Shown: piece after piece, positions 10,506-21,580 of the stretch
How the letters are laid out: each line of letters opens with the position of its first letter
Numbering within the stretch: the first letter of the stretch is position 1
Assembly (NCBI RefSeq): GCF_027943255.1
Contig: NC_072897.1
Location: 42,072,044-42,136,043, forward strand
DNA: 64,000 bases
Direction of reading: 5' to 3'
Source: Anastrepha obliqua
Taxonomy: Eukaryota; Arthropoda; Insecta; Diptera; Tephritidae
Made by a program: the position numbers and the translations under genes
The notes under the pieces: model-generated
Told to the model about the DNA's origin: nothing
The model's input: the letters and a program-made list of their open reading frames with translations, nothing else
The model's database searches: none

Positions 10506-11845
10506 ATGCGTCAACCCTCGCATGGCCTCCCTGCTACGGCACAGACAACCATGGGACCATTTAAGGACGACTACACACTACGGGTTTGGATAGCGGCTTC
10601 GAGTGGGGACCCAACAACAACAACAATGAACAATAACAATAACAAAAACAGAAACACAACAACAACAAACAATAACAATACAATAACCCTGCAGAAAGCT
10701 TCAGGGGGTAGCGGGAGTTCAGAACCGAACCCCAAAACCACCTCTCTCAGGACTGGAGTGAAATCATCTCCCAAAAAACCTACGCCCCGGGGGGTAGTCT
10801 CTAGTGGGGGTAAGGCGTCGAAATCGACGGGTAAGGCAGTGACGAAGGGGGACACCGGGGGAAAGTCGGAACCGACTTTCTCCATAAATCCGGGGGTTAA
10901 AGGTGGGAAGCCACCTTTGATAGGTAGCGGATCACAGAACCGTCTGCGACTCCTAGAGCAGTGGCGCTGGATGGGGTAGCCCGCACCAGCAAAGGACTTT
11001 CCCCTAGCTTACCGGGGACTTCGGGGGTATCTCTTCGTATGGCTACCAGGATCCTGGAGCGCTACGGTGGCCAGAATGACCCTCAGTTATCTGAGAAGCA
11101 TTCTCAGACGCTCGAGTGGGCCAGGAAGGTGGTCAGAGGAGCAGAGGAGGGCAGCGGAAAGGGAGTGGAAGCGAGTGCGCCACACCTGGGCTCGGGAGCA
11201 AAGAGGCAACGCTCCCAGGAGGAGGATGTCTCCCAAGAGAAGAGACCCAGGATTGGTGGTGGCGAAGTCGCTAAGCAGGCGGGCTCCATCATTCTCGGGG
11301 TGATGGACAGCTGTAGAGAAGACGGCGCTATCTCTAGGGAGGAGTGGAAGAGGGTAGCGTCCGCCATCTCTGCCGTATTCATGAAGGTGGTGAGGGAAAA
11401 CCCTGGACCACCTCCAAGCTGCGAAAGTGCCGGATGGCACTACGGTTCCTACAAGAGAATCGTCTGCGCTGACGAACGGTCAGCCTCGATGTATAGGGCG
11501 GCAGTAGCCTTGGTGGGAGAGGTATGGGAGGGAGCCAAGCTGAAGGTAGTGGACAGAACGGATCTACCTGTGCGTTCGTGAGCACGTGTCTGGCTCCTCT
11601 CCGAACCCTCTGCTTCGAAGGAGATGGAGGAAATCCTCCGCTACTGTAACCCCAAACTTCCCACGCACAACTGGAGGGTGGTTAAGGTGGAGAAGACTGA
11701 GGGATCCTACCGGCAAGCGCTGATTCTGCTGAATGCAGAGTCTCTCAGTCCTCTTGCTGAAGCAAAGGGGGTCATCAACTATGGCTTCGAGAAGGTAGTC
11801 CTTAAGGTCTACCAAACCGATGCCGGAGGAGATGCCCCCGCACAT
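10506..11845 (+). pseudogene. LINE 1 ORF1 (gag-like), broken
   Basis: Starts MRQPSHGLPAT with an Asn/Thr-rich low-complexity stretch (about 10610-10690, CAA/AAC repeats), then a Lys/Ser/Pro-rich region. A frameshift near 10960-10980 leads to MATRILERYGG, a basic segment (KRQRSQEE...EKRPRIGG), then ENPGPPPSCESAGW and a conserved globular part ending near 11845. A TGA at 11579-11581 interrupts it, most likely an Arg CGA to TGA change by comparison with LINE 3. ORF1 proteins of this group bind their RNA. Conserved blocks align with LINE 3 ORF1 at 34434-35309. Confidence 0.7.
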
Positions 11846-11871
11846 CCGGAAGTGCTGGTGGAGCTGATATA

Positions 11872-12560
11872 GTCCTGATTCAGGAGCCGTGGCTGAGCAG
11901 CAACGGCATTTCTAGGCTCAGGACGAAAAGCTACAAACTGGTGGCGTATAGCAGGACAGGTAAACCAAGATCCTGTATACTCATCAGGAGGGAACTTAAC
12001 GCATTTATTTTGCCTAATTTCAGCAATGAAGACATTGTGACGGTGAGCCTGGAGGGCCCGGCTGGAAAGCTATGGCTGATGTCCGTATATATGGCACATG
12101 ATGACGCTGGCTGAAGCAAAACGCAGGAAAATCGGCGTTATCATAGGCACTGACGCGAACTCCCATCACACCTGCTGGGGAAGTTCTAACATCAATGCAC
12201 GAGGTGAGTCACTTTTTGATTATATTTTAAACGAGGACTTGTTTATATGTAACAGGGGTAAGGACCCCACTTTTATTACCGCAGCCAGAGAAGAGGTGCT
12301 TGACCTTACTCTGGCTTCTTCCTCACTGATAAACCGAATCTCCGCTTGGAGGGTGCTAAACACTCATTCCTTCTCGGACCATAGGTATATTCATATTACT
12401 CCCCAAAGCACCAGGAGGAAATCTAGATCTATCGGAAGAAGCGATCGACGAACTGGTGGAAACTTTCACCTCAGCTTGCAACAAGGCCTTGGAAATCTCT
12501 TGTCCAATAACAGCTTTTTCCAGGAAGGAAAAACCGCCCTGCTGAATAACGGAGCTATCT
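11872..12560 (+). pseudogene. LINE 1 endonuclease region
   Basis: Fragments in two frames: LIQEPWLSSNGISRL (active-site Glu block) with CILIRRELNAF and LWLMSVYMAHDD, then IGTDANSHHTCWGSS, GESLFDYIL and SFSDHRYIHI. These are the standard APE-type endonuclease motifs of this LINE group. The start of ORF2 is missing: ORF1 sequence runs almost directly into LIQEPW at about 11845-11875, whereas LINE 3 has about 300 more bases there. A frameshift lies near 12100. Confidence 0.75.
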
Positions 12561-13690
12561 GAGCTTAGGGCCTCATGCAGACGCCTTTTTAACAGGGCTA
12601 AAAAAATTAGGTCTCCCTGGGGATGGGAACTGTATAAAGCAGGGCTAGGAATATACAAGTCCGAAATTAGAAAGGCTAAGAAGGACTCCTGGAGAAGCTT
12701 CTGCGAGAGCGTAGAGGGATGCCATGAGTCCTCCAGGCTTAGACGAGTACTCACGAAGAGTTCCGCTCCCTTGGGGTACCTAAGAGACGAATCGGGGCGT
12801 TGGGCGATGAGCGGCGAGGAGTCACTGAAGTTACTTCTCGACGCCCATTTTTCGATGAGCCCAGCACCTAGCAGCACCGGCCTGGATAGCATTTCAACTT
12901 GCATTCCGGACCAGGGCTGGTTGCTGGATAAGCGTCGCCTGTTTTGGGCCATTGGCTCCTTTAGGTCCTTCAAGTCTCCTGATCCTGACGGTATCATTCC
13001 TGCCCAACTGCAGAAATCTGTGGAGGTATCATGCCGTTGGTTGAGCCCCATCTATGCGAGCTGCGTAGCCAGGGGCTATATACCAAGATCATGGAGGGCC
13101 GTGAGGGTTGTCTTTATACCCAAGGCAGGTAAGAGCTCGCACGTCTCCCCTAAGGACTTCAGACCAATTAGTCTCTCATCTTTCTTACTGAAAACCCTTG
13201 AGAGACTGATTGACCTGCACATAAGAAGCGAAATCACTCGGGGTCGACTGTCGCATACTCAACATGCTTATTGCAAGGGTAGATCGGTGGAATCTGCCCT
13301 ACATACAATCGTGGAAGAAATCGAAGAGTCTCTTCTTCAGAAGGAGTTTGCGGTAGGCGCCTTCCTCGACATTGAGGGGCTTTTAACAACGTCCTCCCGG
13401 AGGCAATTACCAGGTCTCTAGGTAAACTAGGGGTCGAAACCGACCTTATAAGATTTATCCACAAAATGCTTAGCGACAGAACTGTCACGGCAGAATGGGG
13501 CGGCATTTCCATCCACCGGCAGGTGAGTAGAAGCAATCCGCAAGGTTAGGTTCTCTCACCATTCCTCTGGGTTGTTGTTCTAAATGATCTGTTGGAGGAG
13601 CTGGTGAAGGGGGCTGCAGATAGATATCACAGACAGAACTGCCGCTACACGTACCGCAATCAGACTGAGGGGCTGGAGCTATAAGCTCAA
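12561..13690 (+). pseudogene. LINE 1 reverse transcriptase region
   Basis: Contains KSPDPDGIIPAQLQ, the fingers block KAGKSSHVSPKDFRPISLSS, QHAYCKGRSVESALH and the palm block GAFLDIEG. At about 13378-13385 one base appears lost (GAGGGGCTTTT), after which FNNVLPEAITRSLG continues in another frame. The SNPQG-VLSPFLWVV block has a stop after PQG (TAG at 13548-13550). The YADD block is missing through a deletion at about 13610-13690, so the polymerase is dead. Confidence 0.75.
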
Positions 13691-13849
13691 CCTCCCTTAT
13701 GGGCACTCAAGCATCCTTAGAAACTTTGAGTTCATCCCTTTGTCAACAGACCAGTGTATACCCTCGTTTAGTCCAACCGGAACATTCTCCACTCACATCC
13801 CGTCAAGGGAAGAGTGGACGGGGAGCTACACTTGGGGGCAGGGCCTGGT

Positions 13850-14604
13850 GAACTTGTTCACGGATGGATCGAAGTTGGAAGGAAAGGTTGGCAGCTGATT
13901 GGCTGATTGGCTGCTCAAATGTGTACTAACAGTCAAGAAGGTAAATATTTACTCCGATAGCCAAGCGGCAATAAGGGCCCTCGGGCCTATGAAGGTGCAT
14001 TCGGAATTGGTCAAGGAATGCTTGACCTCACTTTCGACTGCGTCTGAATTCTTTGACATCAGCCTCATCAGGGTTCCCGGTCACACCAACATTGCGGGAA
14101 ACTGTGAGGCGGATGAGCTGGCTAGACAAGGGATATGCGAGGTGATTTCCCCGCGGAGGGAGAAAATTGGAATCCCCCCTGACTACCTGCGGTCTGCTCC
14201 TGGAAAGATGGGCATCGCACAAACTCAGCGAGCGCTGGGCAAATGCACAAACGTGCAAAGTCGCGAAATCCTTCTGGCCACGTGTGGACCGAAGGCTCTC
14301 GGGTGAGCTTCTGAGGCTGACAAAATATCAGCTCTCCAATCTAGTGGGTTCTCTCACAGGACACAATGCGCGAGGAATGCATGCTGTGAGACTTGGAATC
14401 ACCTCGAGTCCTTTCTGTGCTGGATGTATGGAGGATGAGGTGCAATCATCTCAGCAAATTCTCCTTAGATGCCCTGCCCTGGCGGGGCTAAGATTCAGGC
14501 ATCTTGGCTCTCACTTCTTTGCCACGCCTGCTGATATAGCTGGCGCTGACATTAAAAATCTGATGAGTTTCATCAGCAGCATTAAGCGGTTGACGCAAAC
14601 ATAG
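13850..14604 (+). pseudogene. LINE 1 RNase H and C-terminal region
   Basis: LFTDGSKLEGKVGS (first RNase H Asp) is followed by a deletion and IYSDSQAAIRALG, then SLIRVPGHTNIAGNCEADELA. A frameshift near 14250-14306 leads to a C-terminal part with the finger-like CAGCMEDEVQSSQQILLRCPAL. The conserved RNase H Glu block appears lost in the deletion after about 13890. Confidence 0.75.
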
Positions 14605-14711
14605 TCATCGTTCATAATCCGCACGCTCCTAACCTTCCCATCACCACCTCTCCCCGCCCTCTCTCTGCACCTCATCGGTCTTTCCCCTCTCCCCACTTCC
14701 TTGACAATGGT

Positions 14712-14723
14712 ATCACAAAGGAC
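14712..14723 (+). repeat. Target-site duplication of LINE 2, left copy
   Basis: ATCACAAAGGAC, identical to 17576-17587. It belongs to the LINE 1 3' UTR (compare GGTATCACAATGG at about 42392). Confidence 0.9.
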
Positions 14724-17496
14724 ATCTGCGTTTCACGAAAGTTGCCCAGTAAAAGTGAAAAAGCCACAAAGAAATGTTCCTTGGTGGAATAGTACACTTT
14801 CCAACCTGCGTAAAGAAACAAGAACCCTATGGAATAGAGCTAAAGCAATGGGGGACTGGTCCTCCTACTCAACAGCCCTAACCAACTACAACAAAGAATT
14901 GAGGAAATCTAAAAGGGCTACTTGGAGGAATTACTGTGAAAAGATCTGTAGTCTTCCGGATGCTATTCGTATCCAAAAATCCCTACTGAAAGATCACTCA
15001 AACGGCATTAGTACCCTGAAAAAGCCAGACGGAAGCTATACAAGGAATCCAGAGGAAACCAGTCAACTTCTGCTGGACACTCACTTCCCTGGATCACTTG
15101 TGCTAGACGAGATCTCTGTACCGGCAGAAACTACTACATCTGCGGGTGCTGAGAACTTAAAACTAGCAAACAAGCTATTCCATGAAAAGCGGGTACAATG
15201 GGCGATATCAACATTCAGCCCATACAAATCTCCTGGTCCTGATGGGATATTCCCCTGTCTTTTACAGCAGGGTGCACACCATATTATCCCTAATTTGACC
15301 AGACTATACAAAGCAAGCTTACTGCTAGGATATTTGCCTACAAAATGGGCTGAGGTTAAGGTCGTATTTATTCCAAAGATAGGGAAAAAACCCAAACAAT
15401 TGCCTAAATCATACAGACCAATTAGTCTCAGCTCATTTTTCTTTAAAACAATGGAAAAGATAGTTGATCAGTATATTAGGGAATACAATCTAGCTAAATT
15501 CCCACTGCATCGACTTCAATTTGCCTATCAAAAGGGAAAATCCACTGAGACTGCAATACACAGCCTGGTAACAGTTATTGAAAAGGCTATTGAGTCCAAA
15601 CAGATAGCTCTATGTGCATTTATTGACATATCAGGCGCTTTTGATAACACCTCCTATGAGGCAATCTATAATGCCCTATATCTAAAGGAGGTACCTGAAC
15701 CCATCACTAGATGGATAATATTCATGCTGAAATCTAGGACGATCAGCACCGAACTAGGAGGAACAATCAAATCTATTAAAGCCACAAGAGGTTGCCCTCA
15801 AGGTGGCGTACTCTCTCCTCTTCTGTGGACTCTAGTTATAGATGAACTTCTCCACAAACTGAATAACCTAGGATTTTACACTCAGGGTTACGCTGATGAC
15901 CTAGTAGTTTACGTATTAGGGTGGCGTGAGGAAACCATTTCGGATCGCATGCAGCAAGCCCTTACAATAATAAACAAATGGTGCACGGAAAAGGGGCTCT
16001 CCATCAACCCATCCAAAACAACACTTGTACCGTTTACTAGGAGAAGGAACATAAATCTCAAATGTCCGACCCTTAATAGAACAACACTTGAACTCTCGAC
16101 AGAAGCGAACTATCTTGGCGTTAGTCTTGACAAAACGCTTACGTGGAACTCCCATATTGAGAGAGTTACTTCAAAAGCCACAAGGGCATTCTTTGCCTGT
16201 ACAAGGCTTTTTGGTAAGACATGGGGACTAAGCCCTAGAATGACCTTCTGGACATTCACCACAGTTGTAAAACCCATAGTCACTTATGCATCCTTAGCAT
16301 GGTGGCCCAAGGTCAAGCAAAGAAAGGCGGCAAACGAATTAAGCAAACTGCATCGCCTGGTATGTGTTGGTATTACAGGGGCTATGAAAACGTGTCCCAC
16401 GGATGCATTGGGTGTGCTCCTGAACATACCACCGCTTCCAATTCTAATTGAAAGGGAAGCTCGATCGAGTGCCTTAAGACTAAAAGGTATATCTGAACTT
16501 AAAAGTGGGGATATGAAAGGACATTTAAAGATCTTAGAAGACTTCCTACATAGTCCCATTCTTCATAGGGATGATATACTATCACCCAAACCAATACTCT
16601 TCAGGAACTTCCAAGTTATAATCAATGAACGAACAGACTGGAGAACTAACTCTATCACCTTCAAACCTGGCTCCCAGCTATGGTTTACTGATGGGTCCAA
16701 ATTGGAAAATGGTAGAACAGGGGCAGGAATCAATGGGCCCAAATTCAAAAAATCGATTCCGATGGGATCCTACCCAACAATATTCCAGGCAGAAATACAT
16801 GCCATTGAAATATGTGTGAAAGAATGCCTTAGAAGGAAAATAAGAGGTACTCACATCTACATACTTTCAGATAGCCAAGCGGCTTTAAAAGCCCTTCTAT
16901 CAACAACCATCACCTCTAAATTGGTAAACGATTGCCTAAACCTCTTAAACACGTTAGGAAACCTCAACACAGTAACACTATGTTGGATTCCGGGACATGA
17001 AAGACATGAGGGAAATGAAATGGCTGACGACCTTGCAAAACAAGGAGCAAATATGCAACTTACTGGTCCTGAGCCTTTCTGTGGACTGACAAAAGGCCAC
17101 ATTAATGAATTCCTTAGGAAATGGGAGGAAAGAAAACTTGCCGCACATTGGCTAAACTGTGCCGGTCAGCGTCAAGCCAAACTATTCCTAAGTCCCAACA
17201 AAGGAATATCTGGCAAACTTCTCTCACTAAACAGAGTAGATCTGCGTCTTTTAACTGGATACCTTACAGGTCACTGCAGCCTGAGGTACCATCTAAACAA
17301 TATTGGTCTATCCGAGACCAATGTCTGCCGCTTTTGCGAAATGGACATAGAAAGCTCAGAACATGTGCTTTGTGAGTGTCCTGCGTTGGGCAGACAAAGA
17401 CTTCACCCCCTTGGTGGTATCGTAGTATCTCCATGCAATCTTTGGAACAACAAACCCAAAACTGTGCTAAAATTTCCAAAAAGCCTAAAACTCTAG
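14724..17496 (+). CDS. LINE 2 ORF2 fragment: open reverse transcriptase and RNase H
   Basis: An uninterrupted frame of about 923 codons from the insertion point; upstream codons in the frame belong to the LINE 1 UTR. In order: QRNVPWWNSTLSNLRKE linker, KSPGPDGIFPCLLQQ, LPKSYRPISLSSFF, QFAYQKGKSTETAIH, FIDISGAFDN (palm Asp), RGCPQGGVLSPLLW, YADD at 15889-15900, then NPSKTTLVPF. RNase H residues are WFTDGSKLENG, FQAEIHAIE and ILSDSQAALKAL, with WIPGHERHEGNEMADDLA. A C-terminal CRFCEMDIESSEHVLCECPA finger follows. All polymerase and RNase H acids look present, but the endonuclease is absent, so it cannot move by normal target-primed transcription. The absence of stops suggests a recent insertion. 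Confidence 0.85.
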
Positions 17497-17575
17497 GGTT
17501 ACAAAATAGGCCTTTCACAATAGATCAGCTCTGGTCGCAGTGCGTAATGGCCTTCTAATAATAATAATAATAATA
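14724..17575 (+). mobile_element. LINE 2, 5'-truncated, (TAA)n tail
   Basis: Flanked by a perfect 12-bp duplication and ending in about seven TAA units (17556-17575). The 5' end is truncated in the linker between endonuclease and RT. The TAA tail and RNase H domain recall I-type LINEs, while other residues resemble the R1/LOA group; the clade is uncertain. It sits in the same orientation as its host LINE 1. Confidence 0.9.
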
Positions 17576-17587
17576 ATCACAAAGGAC
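17576..17587 (+). repeat. Target-site duplication of LINE 2, right copy
   Basis: ATCACAAAGGAC directly after the TAA tail; LINE 1 3' UTR continues from 17588 to about 17652. Confidence 0.9.
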
Positions 17588-17652
17588 GAATCTTTCTTCG
17601 TCCAAGTGTGCTCACTCCCTGGGCAACCATACTAACATAACCTAACCTATGT

Positions 17653-17700
17653 CCACGATTGAATTCATTCAATTCATCATGTTTATTTAATAACTGTTAG
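17653..17700 (-). pseudogene. Mariner transposase N-terminal remnant (right of LINE 1)
   Basis: The minus strand encodes LNEFNRGH, which fits immediately N-terminal to the SLQDEFHKGRPKS at 10178, as in FNRGRTSLQDEF of related mariners. This is the direct evidence that LINE 1 inserted into the mariner. Sequence farther right is too degraded to follow, and I found no matching TIR. Confidence 0.6.
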
Positions 17701-18679
17701 CGGCTTATAATCGTAGACAAGTACGGTAATGGAATACTTGTTTCCCAAGTACAATTTAAGAACAATTTTTTGCATTTCTAATGGTAAATCCGCACTGCCT
17801 CCCATTTTGTCACTTTCAATCGAGATATTACGCGAAACTGAAACTGAATCGTGTTCTGCAATATTAGTAAAAAAAACGAGTTTTACTGTTACTTTTGCAG
17901 CAACAATATCATAAGATGAAAGTGTACGAATAAATGTTTTGCAGCATTTTGCTAGGTTGCCTGCTTTTCTTGGAACCTCTCAGTGTGAGTTGAAATAATG
18001 GGAGTTTTGTTGCTATTCGTCAGGAATGTAACATTCTTACAGTCACCCAAAAGAACATATTGTCACAGCAAATATTTTGCTCAAAACTATCGTTTTTTAC
18101 GTACTACGCAGGGTGTACGAATAAATTGTATGACCACTGTACATACATATGTGCGATATTTTCTCATCAATATACATGTGCATAAATATGTAGTTAATAT
18201 TTGACTGAAGAGATTAAATATACATATGCATGTTTATATGTAAATATTTCCTTTTTGATTGATTTATATAAAAATCAGTTCATATCCAGTATGAACTATT
18301 TTATTCCGAAAGAAATTTCTAAATATCAAATACAAAAAAAAACTAAAACACCATTTAAAAGCAATTATAACTCAAATAAACAAAAAAATGTTACCAAACT
18401 TTCCTGGTTTATATTGTAAAAAAAAATCGTGAAAAGAAAAAAATATGACTCTTCAGGACTTGAACCTAAATTAAATACGCCCCACAAAAACCACATGAAT
18501 CATCATAACGAGTTTAGCATCTGCGCCACAAATTAATTTCTTGCGCGGTCTTCTTAATCGCAAATTCATTCGCTTCCCTGTGGACATGTGTTGAATCTGA
18601 ATTCTCTGCTGAAATCCTCTATTAGTGTGGTAAAAACAGCAAAAAATCTGAAATCCTCAACTAAATATATATATAATAT
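17701..18679. other. AT-rich stretch, possibly the decayed mariner 5' end
   Basis: No coding pattern was recognised. Repeated TCTGAAATCCTC-type short words occur around 18600-18660 and again at 18998-19045, on either side of the SINE. Confidence 0.5.
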
Positions 18680-18983
18680 AATTGGCACGTACACCCTTTT
18701 CAGGTATTTGGTCGAGCTCCTCCTCTTATTTGTGGCGTACGTCTTGATGTTGTTCCACAAATGGAGCGACCTACAGTTTCAAGCCGACTCCGAACGCCAG
18801 ATATTTTTATGAGGAGTTCTTTCATGGCAGAAATACACTCGGAGGTTTGCCTTTGCCTGCCGAAGGGCGACCGCTATTAGAAAAAACTTTTTCTTAATTT
18901 TGGTGTTTCACCGAGACTCGAATCTACGTTATCTCTGAATCTCGAATGGTAGTCACGCACCAAACCATTCGGCTACGGCGACC
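18680..18983 (-). repeat. tRNA-like SINE, full length
   Basis: Minus-strand copy of the SINE family. RNA polymerase III box A-like sequence is at about 18960-18977 and box B-like (GATTCGAGTCTC form, on the minus strand) at 18913-18924. The 3' end is the AATTGGC(A/G)CGTACACCC motif followed by an AT tail at 18663-18680. About 304 bp. Confidence 0.8.
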
Positions 18984-19744
18984 CCAGTCTACTAGTGTCT
19001 GATCTGAAATCCTCCACTAGTGTGGTAAGTAAAAATCTGAAATCTCTTACATCAAATCTACAAATAAGTACTCGAAAAAATTTTGATTAGCATTTGCGCC
19101 TTCTCATTCCATTAACATTCTCTGGTTGCACTTTATTTTGTTCACACTATTCGTAGTTCGTGAGGCTTCTCTATATCATTAACGTTCTTTTGTTCAAAGT
19201 CCAAAGCAACAAACGCTTAAAGTGTTCGAAACAAGATTCATTTGTTTTTCAGATCTCCTTTTCTAATCAGGTTGGTTGCACTTGTAAAATATGCTTGTGT
19301 GCAGCAATTTGGCACTCGTAGGCGGGCATAGTTATGCGCCAAATTTATGGTAGAGCCGCTGGACAAATATGAAGGTTGCCGTTTTGCAGTGTTGCTTTTC
19401 AGCAGCTCTTTTCATCAGTTTCTTTCGTTCTTCAAGTTCAAACGAGTGGTTATGGAGTCTTATGGTTACGTTTGCGGCTATAGCTCGCGTAGCTGTTCAC
19501 TCCACTTTTAATTTCCTCCAAATATTACTAAAAGTTGATAAACATTGATCTTTTTATTCCAACAAAAAATTATTTAACGCAAATAAATTTCCTCATCACA
19601 ATTTTATGTTTCACTTTCGTCCTTTGGTTTACTTGTACGCAATATCTGTGTATCCAGTCAATATTCTCTTCCCTTTTGAAATAGTTATCTATTGGTGGGA
19701 TTCAGCTCCACTGACTGCTCATATGAGAATTGCTAGCTCTCTTT
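18984..19744. other. AT-rich spacer without recognised features
   Basis: No coding pattern, TIR or known repeat could be identified apart from the short words duplicated on both sides of the preceding SINE. Confidence 0.5.
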
Positions 19745-19880
19745 ATCTCCACAAAAAGAAAAATGGAGGAACCTACAGTTTCAAGGATGCTGACCGGTAA
19801 ATGGTTTTTTATGGGGAGCTTTTTTCATGGAACAAATTAACTTAGATGTTTGCCATTGCAAAGGGTGACTGTTCTTTATC
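19745..19880 (-). repeat. Decayed SINE fragment
   Basis: ATGGAGGAACCTACAGTTTC, then GCTTTTTTCATGG and TGTTTGCCATTGCAAAGG match the central SINE body with many changes; both ends are missing. Confidence 0.65.
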
Positions 19881-20219
19881 CCTACCTTTGTTTTTTTTAA
19901 TTTCTTTTACATAACTTATATGACTACAATTTTGCAGTGGAATTTAAATGGCCACGCTAATAACTACAATTAGTGGGTTTTGCAGTGCGATTGCAGCCTT
20001 AAATTGTGTGATTAGGCATGATTTTTGATTTCTTTAGCTATTGTGGGAACTTTAAGCCCACTGTGCCCCAGAGTTGTATGTGATATGCCCATACTAGTTT
20101 TAGGATAGCTGAGTACAGTGAGAGTTTATTTTCCATGGGTCTGATTGCGTTATTGAGTTTAACGGGTGGGCAAGTATTTCGCTTAATTGCAAAGGTAACT
20201 TGAACAGATTTTGTCTCTT

Positions 20220-21250
20220 TTGATTTTATTTTTCAGTCTTTGAGCCATTGAATTATTTCATCAAGTCCTTTTTGGAGTTTAAGAGAAGCCACATGAGGGA
20301 GAGATTCTATTGCGAGTAAAGCGGTGCCATCTGCAAAAGTTCCGTTGATAGTTTCCTCAGTAACAGGTAGATCGTGACTGTTAAGCAAGTATAGTATGGA
20401 TCACATATTACCGTATGCCTTATAGTACACCAGTTAAACTTTCGCAGAGCGGCGATTGTTCTTCATTTTGTTTTACAAAAAAAAAAATGCCAATGTTTTA
20501 GGTAGGATTTGATAGGGATATAATATTTTATGGGTAGAGTAGCCTTTAAGTTACAGGGTAAGCCGTCATGCCAAACACAGTCGAAGGCTTGAGATATGTC
20601 GAGAAATGCAGTTGTGCAATACTTCTTCTGTTCAAATACTTTGTGAATATTATTTACGATTCTATGTACTTGTTATATGGTACCATGTGTTTTTCTGAAG
20701 CCGACTGGGTGATTTGGGATTAATTTTCGGTCTTTAATTATGGATTTTGAATTATTCATTCTTTTGAGAAATAGTGGTTCCAAAACTTTTGAGGTAATAG
20801 GCAACAAGCTGATGGGTCGATAAGTTTCCACTTTTCCGACACTTTTTCCGGGCTTAAATATCATTTTGATTAGTGCAATTTTCCATTGGGAGGAACAAAA
20901 CCAGTTAATATTGAGACACTGTATATTGCGTGAGGAAAGACATTCCTTCCGCTGGGAGTTGCTTGAGTACTTATCCAGTGAGGAGATCATATACAGGGGC
21001 TTTTTTGGTTTTAAGCTTTTTCATTGCTTATTTCACTTCGGTTTTTGAAAAAATTGTTTATGGGTGGGTCCATCTGGTTGATGAGGGTTCGATATCATGT
21101 GGGGTAAAAACTCGGGATAAGTGACGAGCAAACGTTTGATCTTTATGAAGATCCAACTTAGCCCATTTGTTATTTTCCATTTTAATGGTTAATTGTGCTA
21201 AGGCTGGCCTTTTGAACTCTTTTGCTGTTTTCCAAAGAGGGTGATCTGAA
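20220..21250 (-). pseudogene. Jockey-type reverse transcriptase remnant
   Basis: Best segment 20673-20990: IALIKMIFKPGKSVGKVETYRPISLLPITSKVLE-type fingers block, then NHPVGFRKTHGTI. Lower coordinates give, after frame changes, FLDISQAFDCVW (first palm Asp), and TFADGTALLAI in place of FADDTA: the second Asp of the catalytic pair is Gly. The region 21050-21250 reads AKEFKRPALAQLTIK, an RT linker. Inactive. Confidence 0.7.
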
Positions 21251-21580
21251 AAAGAGGATGCATCGAGGTTGCTAAGATAGTTTTCTAGTTGAGAGTTACG
21301 TTCATTTTTGAGAAGTGCTTTGAGTTCTTGCGTAAGCGAGTTCAGAGTTTTTTTGTCTCCAGGGTGTCTGGTTTGTTGCCAATGCTTTCTCGCCTGGCGT
21401 TTTTCTATCAGTTTTTCTTCGACTGTGCGAGATATCTGTGAGCGTTGTGGCTTGGTTACGTACGGGGTGGACTTTCAAGATGTTTGCTGGACCGAGCTAT
21501 TGTACAGCATTAGTTATATATTCGTTGGGTTGGAGAGGGTGCTTCTGATCAATTTCTGAGGATACAAGCGTCCGGAAGTA

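Larger units (their letters stand above)
10179..17652 (+). mobile_element. LINE 1, RNase H-bearing non-LTR retrotransposon (contains LINE 2)
   Basis: Begins with a GC-rich 5' UTR at about 10179 inside the mariner transposase and ends with a 3' UTR finishing AACATAACCTAACCTA at about 17652. LINE 2 (14724-17575) is inserted in its 3' UTR. Gag-like ORF1, endonuclease, RT, RNase H and a C-terminal zinc-finger-like region are present in that order but carry stops, frameshifts and two internal deletions. It is a divergent relative of LINE 3 (33349-39036). Confidence 0.8.

Noticed and set aside
11087..11585. Several minus-strand ORFs of 68-117 codons in LINE 1 ORF1
   Set aside because: They mirror a GC-rich gag frame and have no recognisable motif.
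14701..14723. TTG or ATG at 14701-14709 as the genuine start of the LINE 2 protein
   Set aside because: These codons lie in LINE 1's 3' UTR, before the insertion point at 14724.
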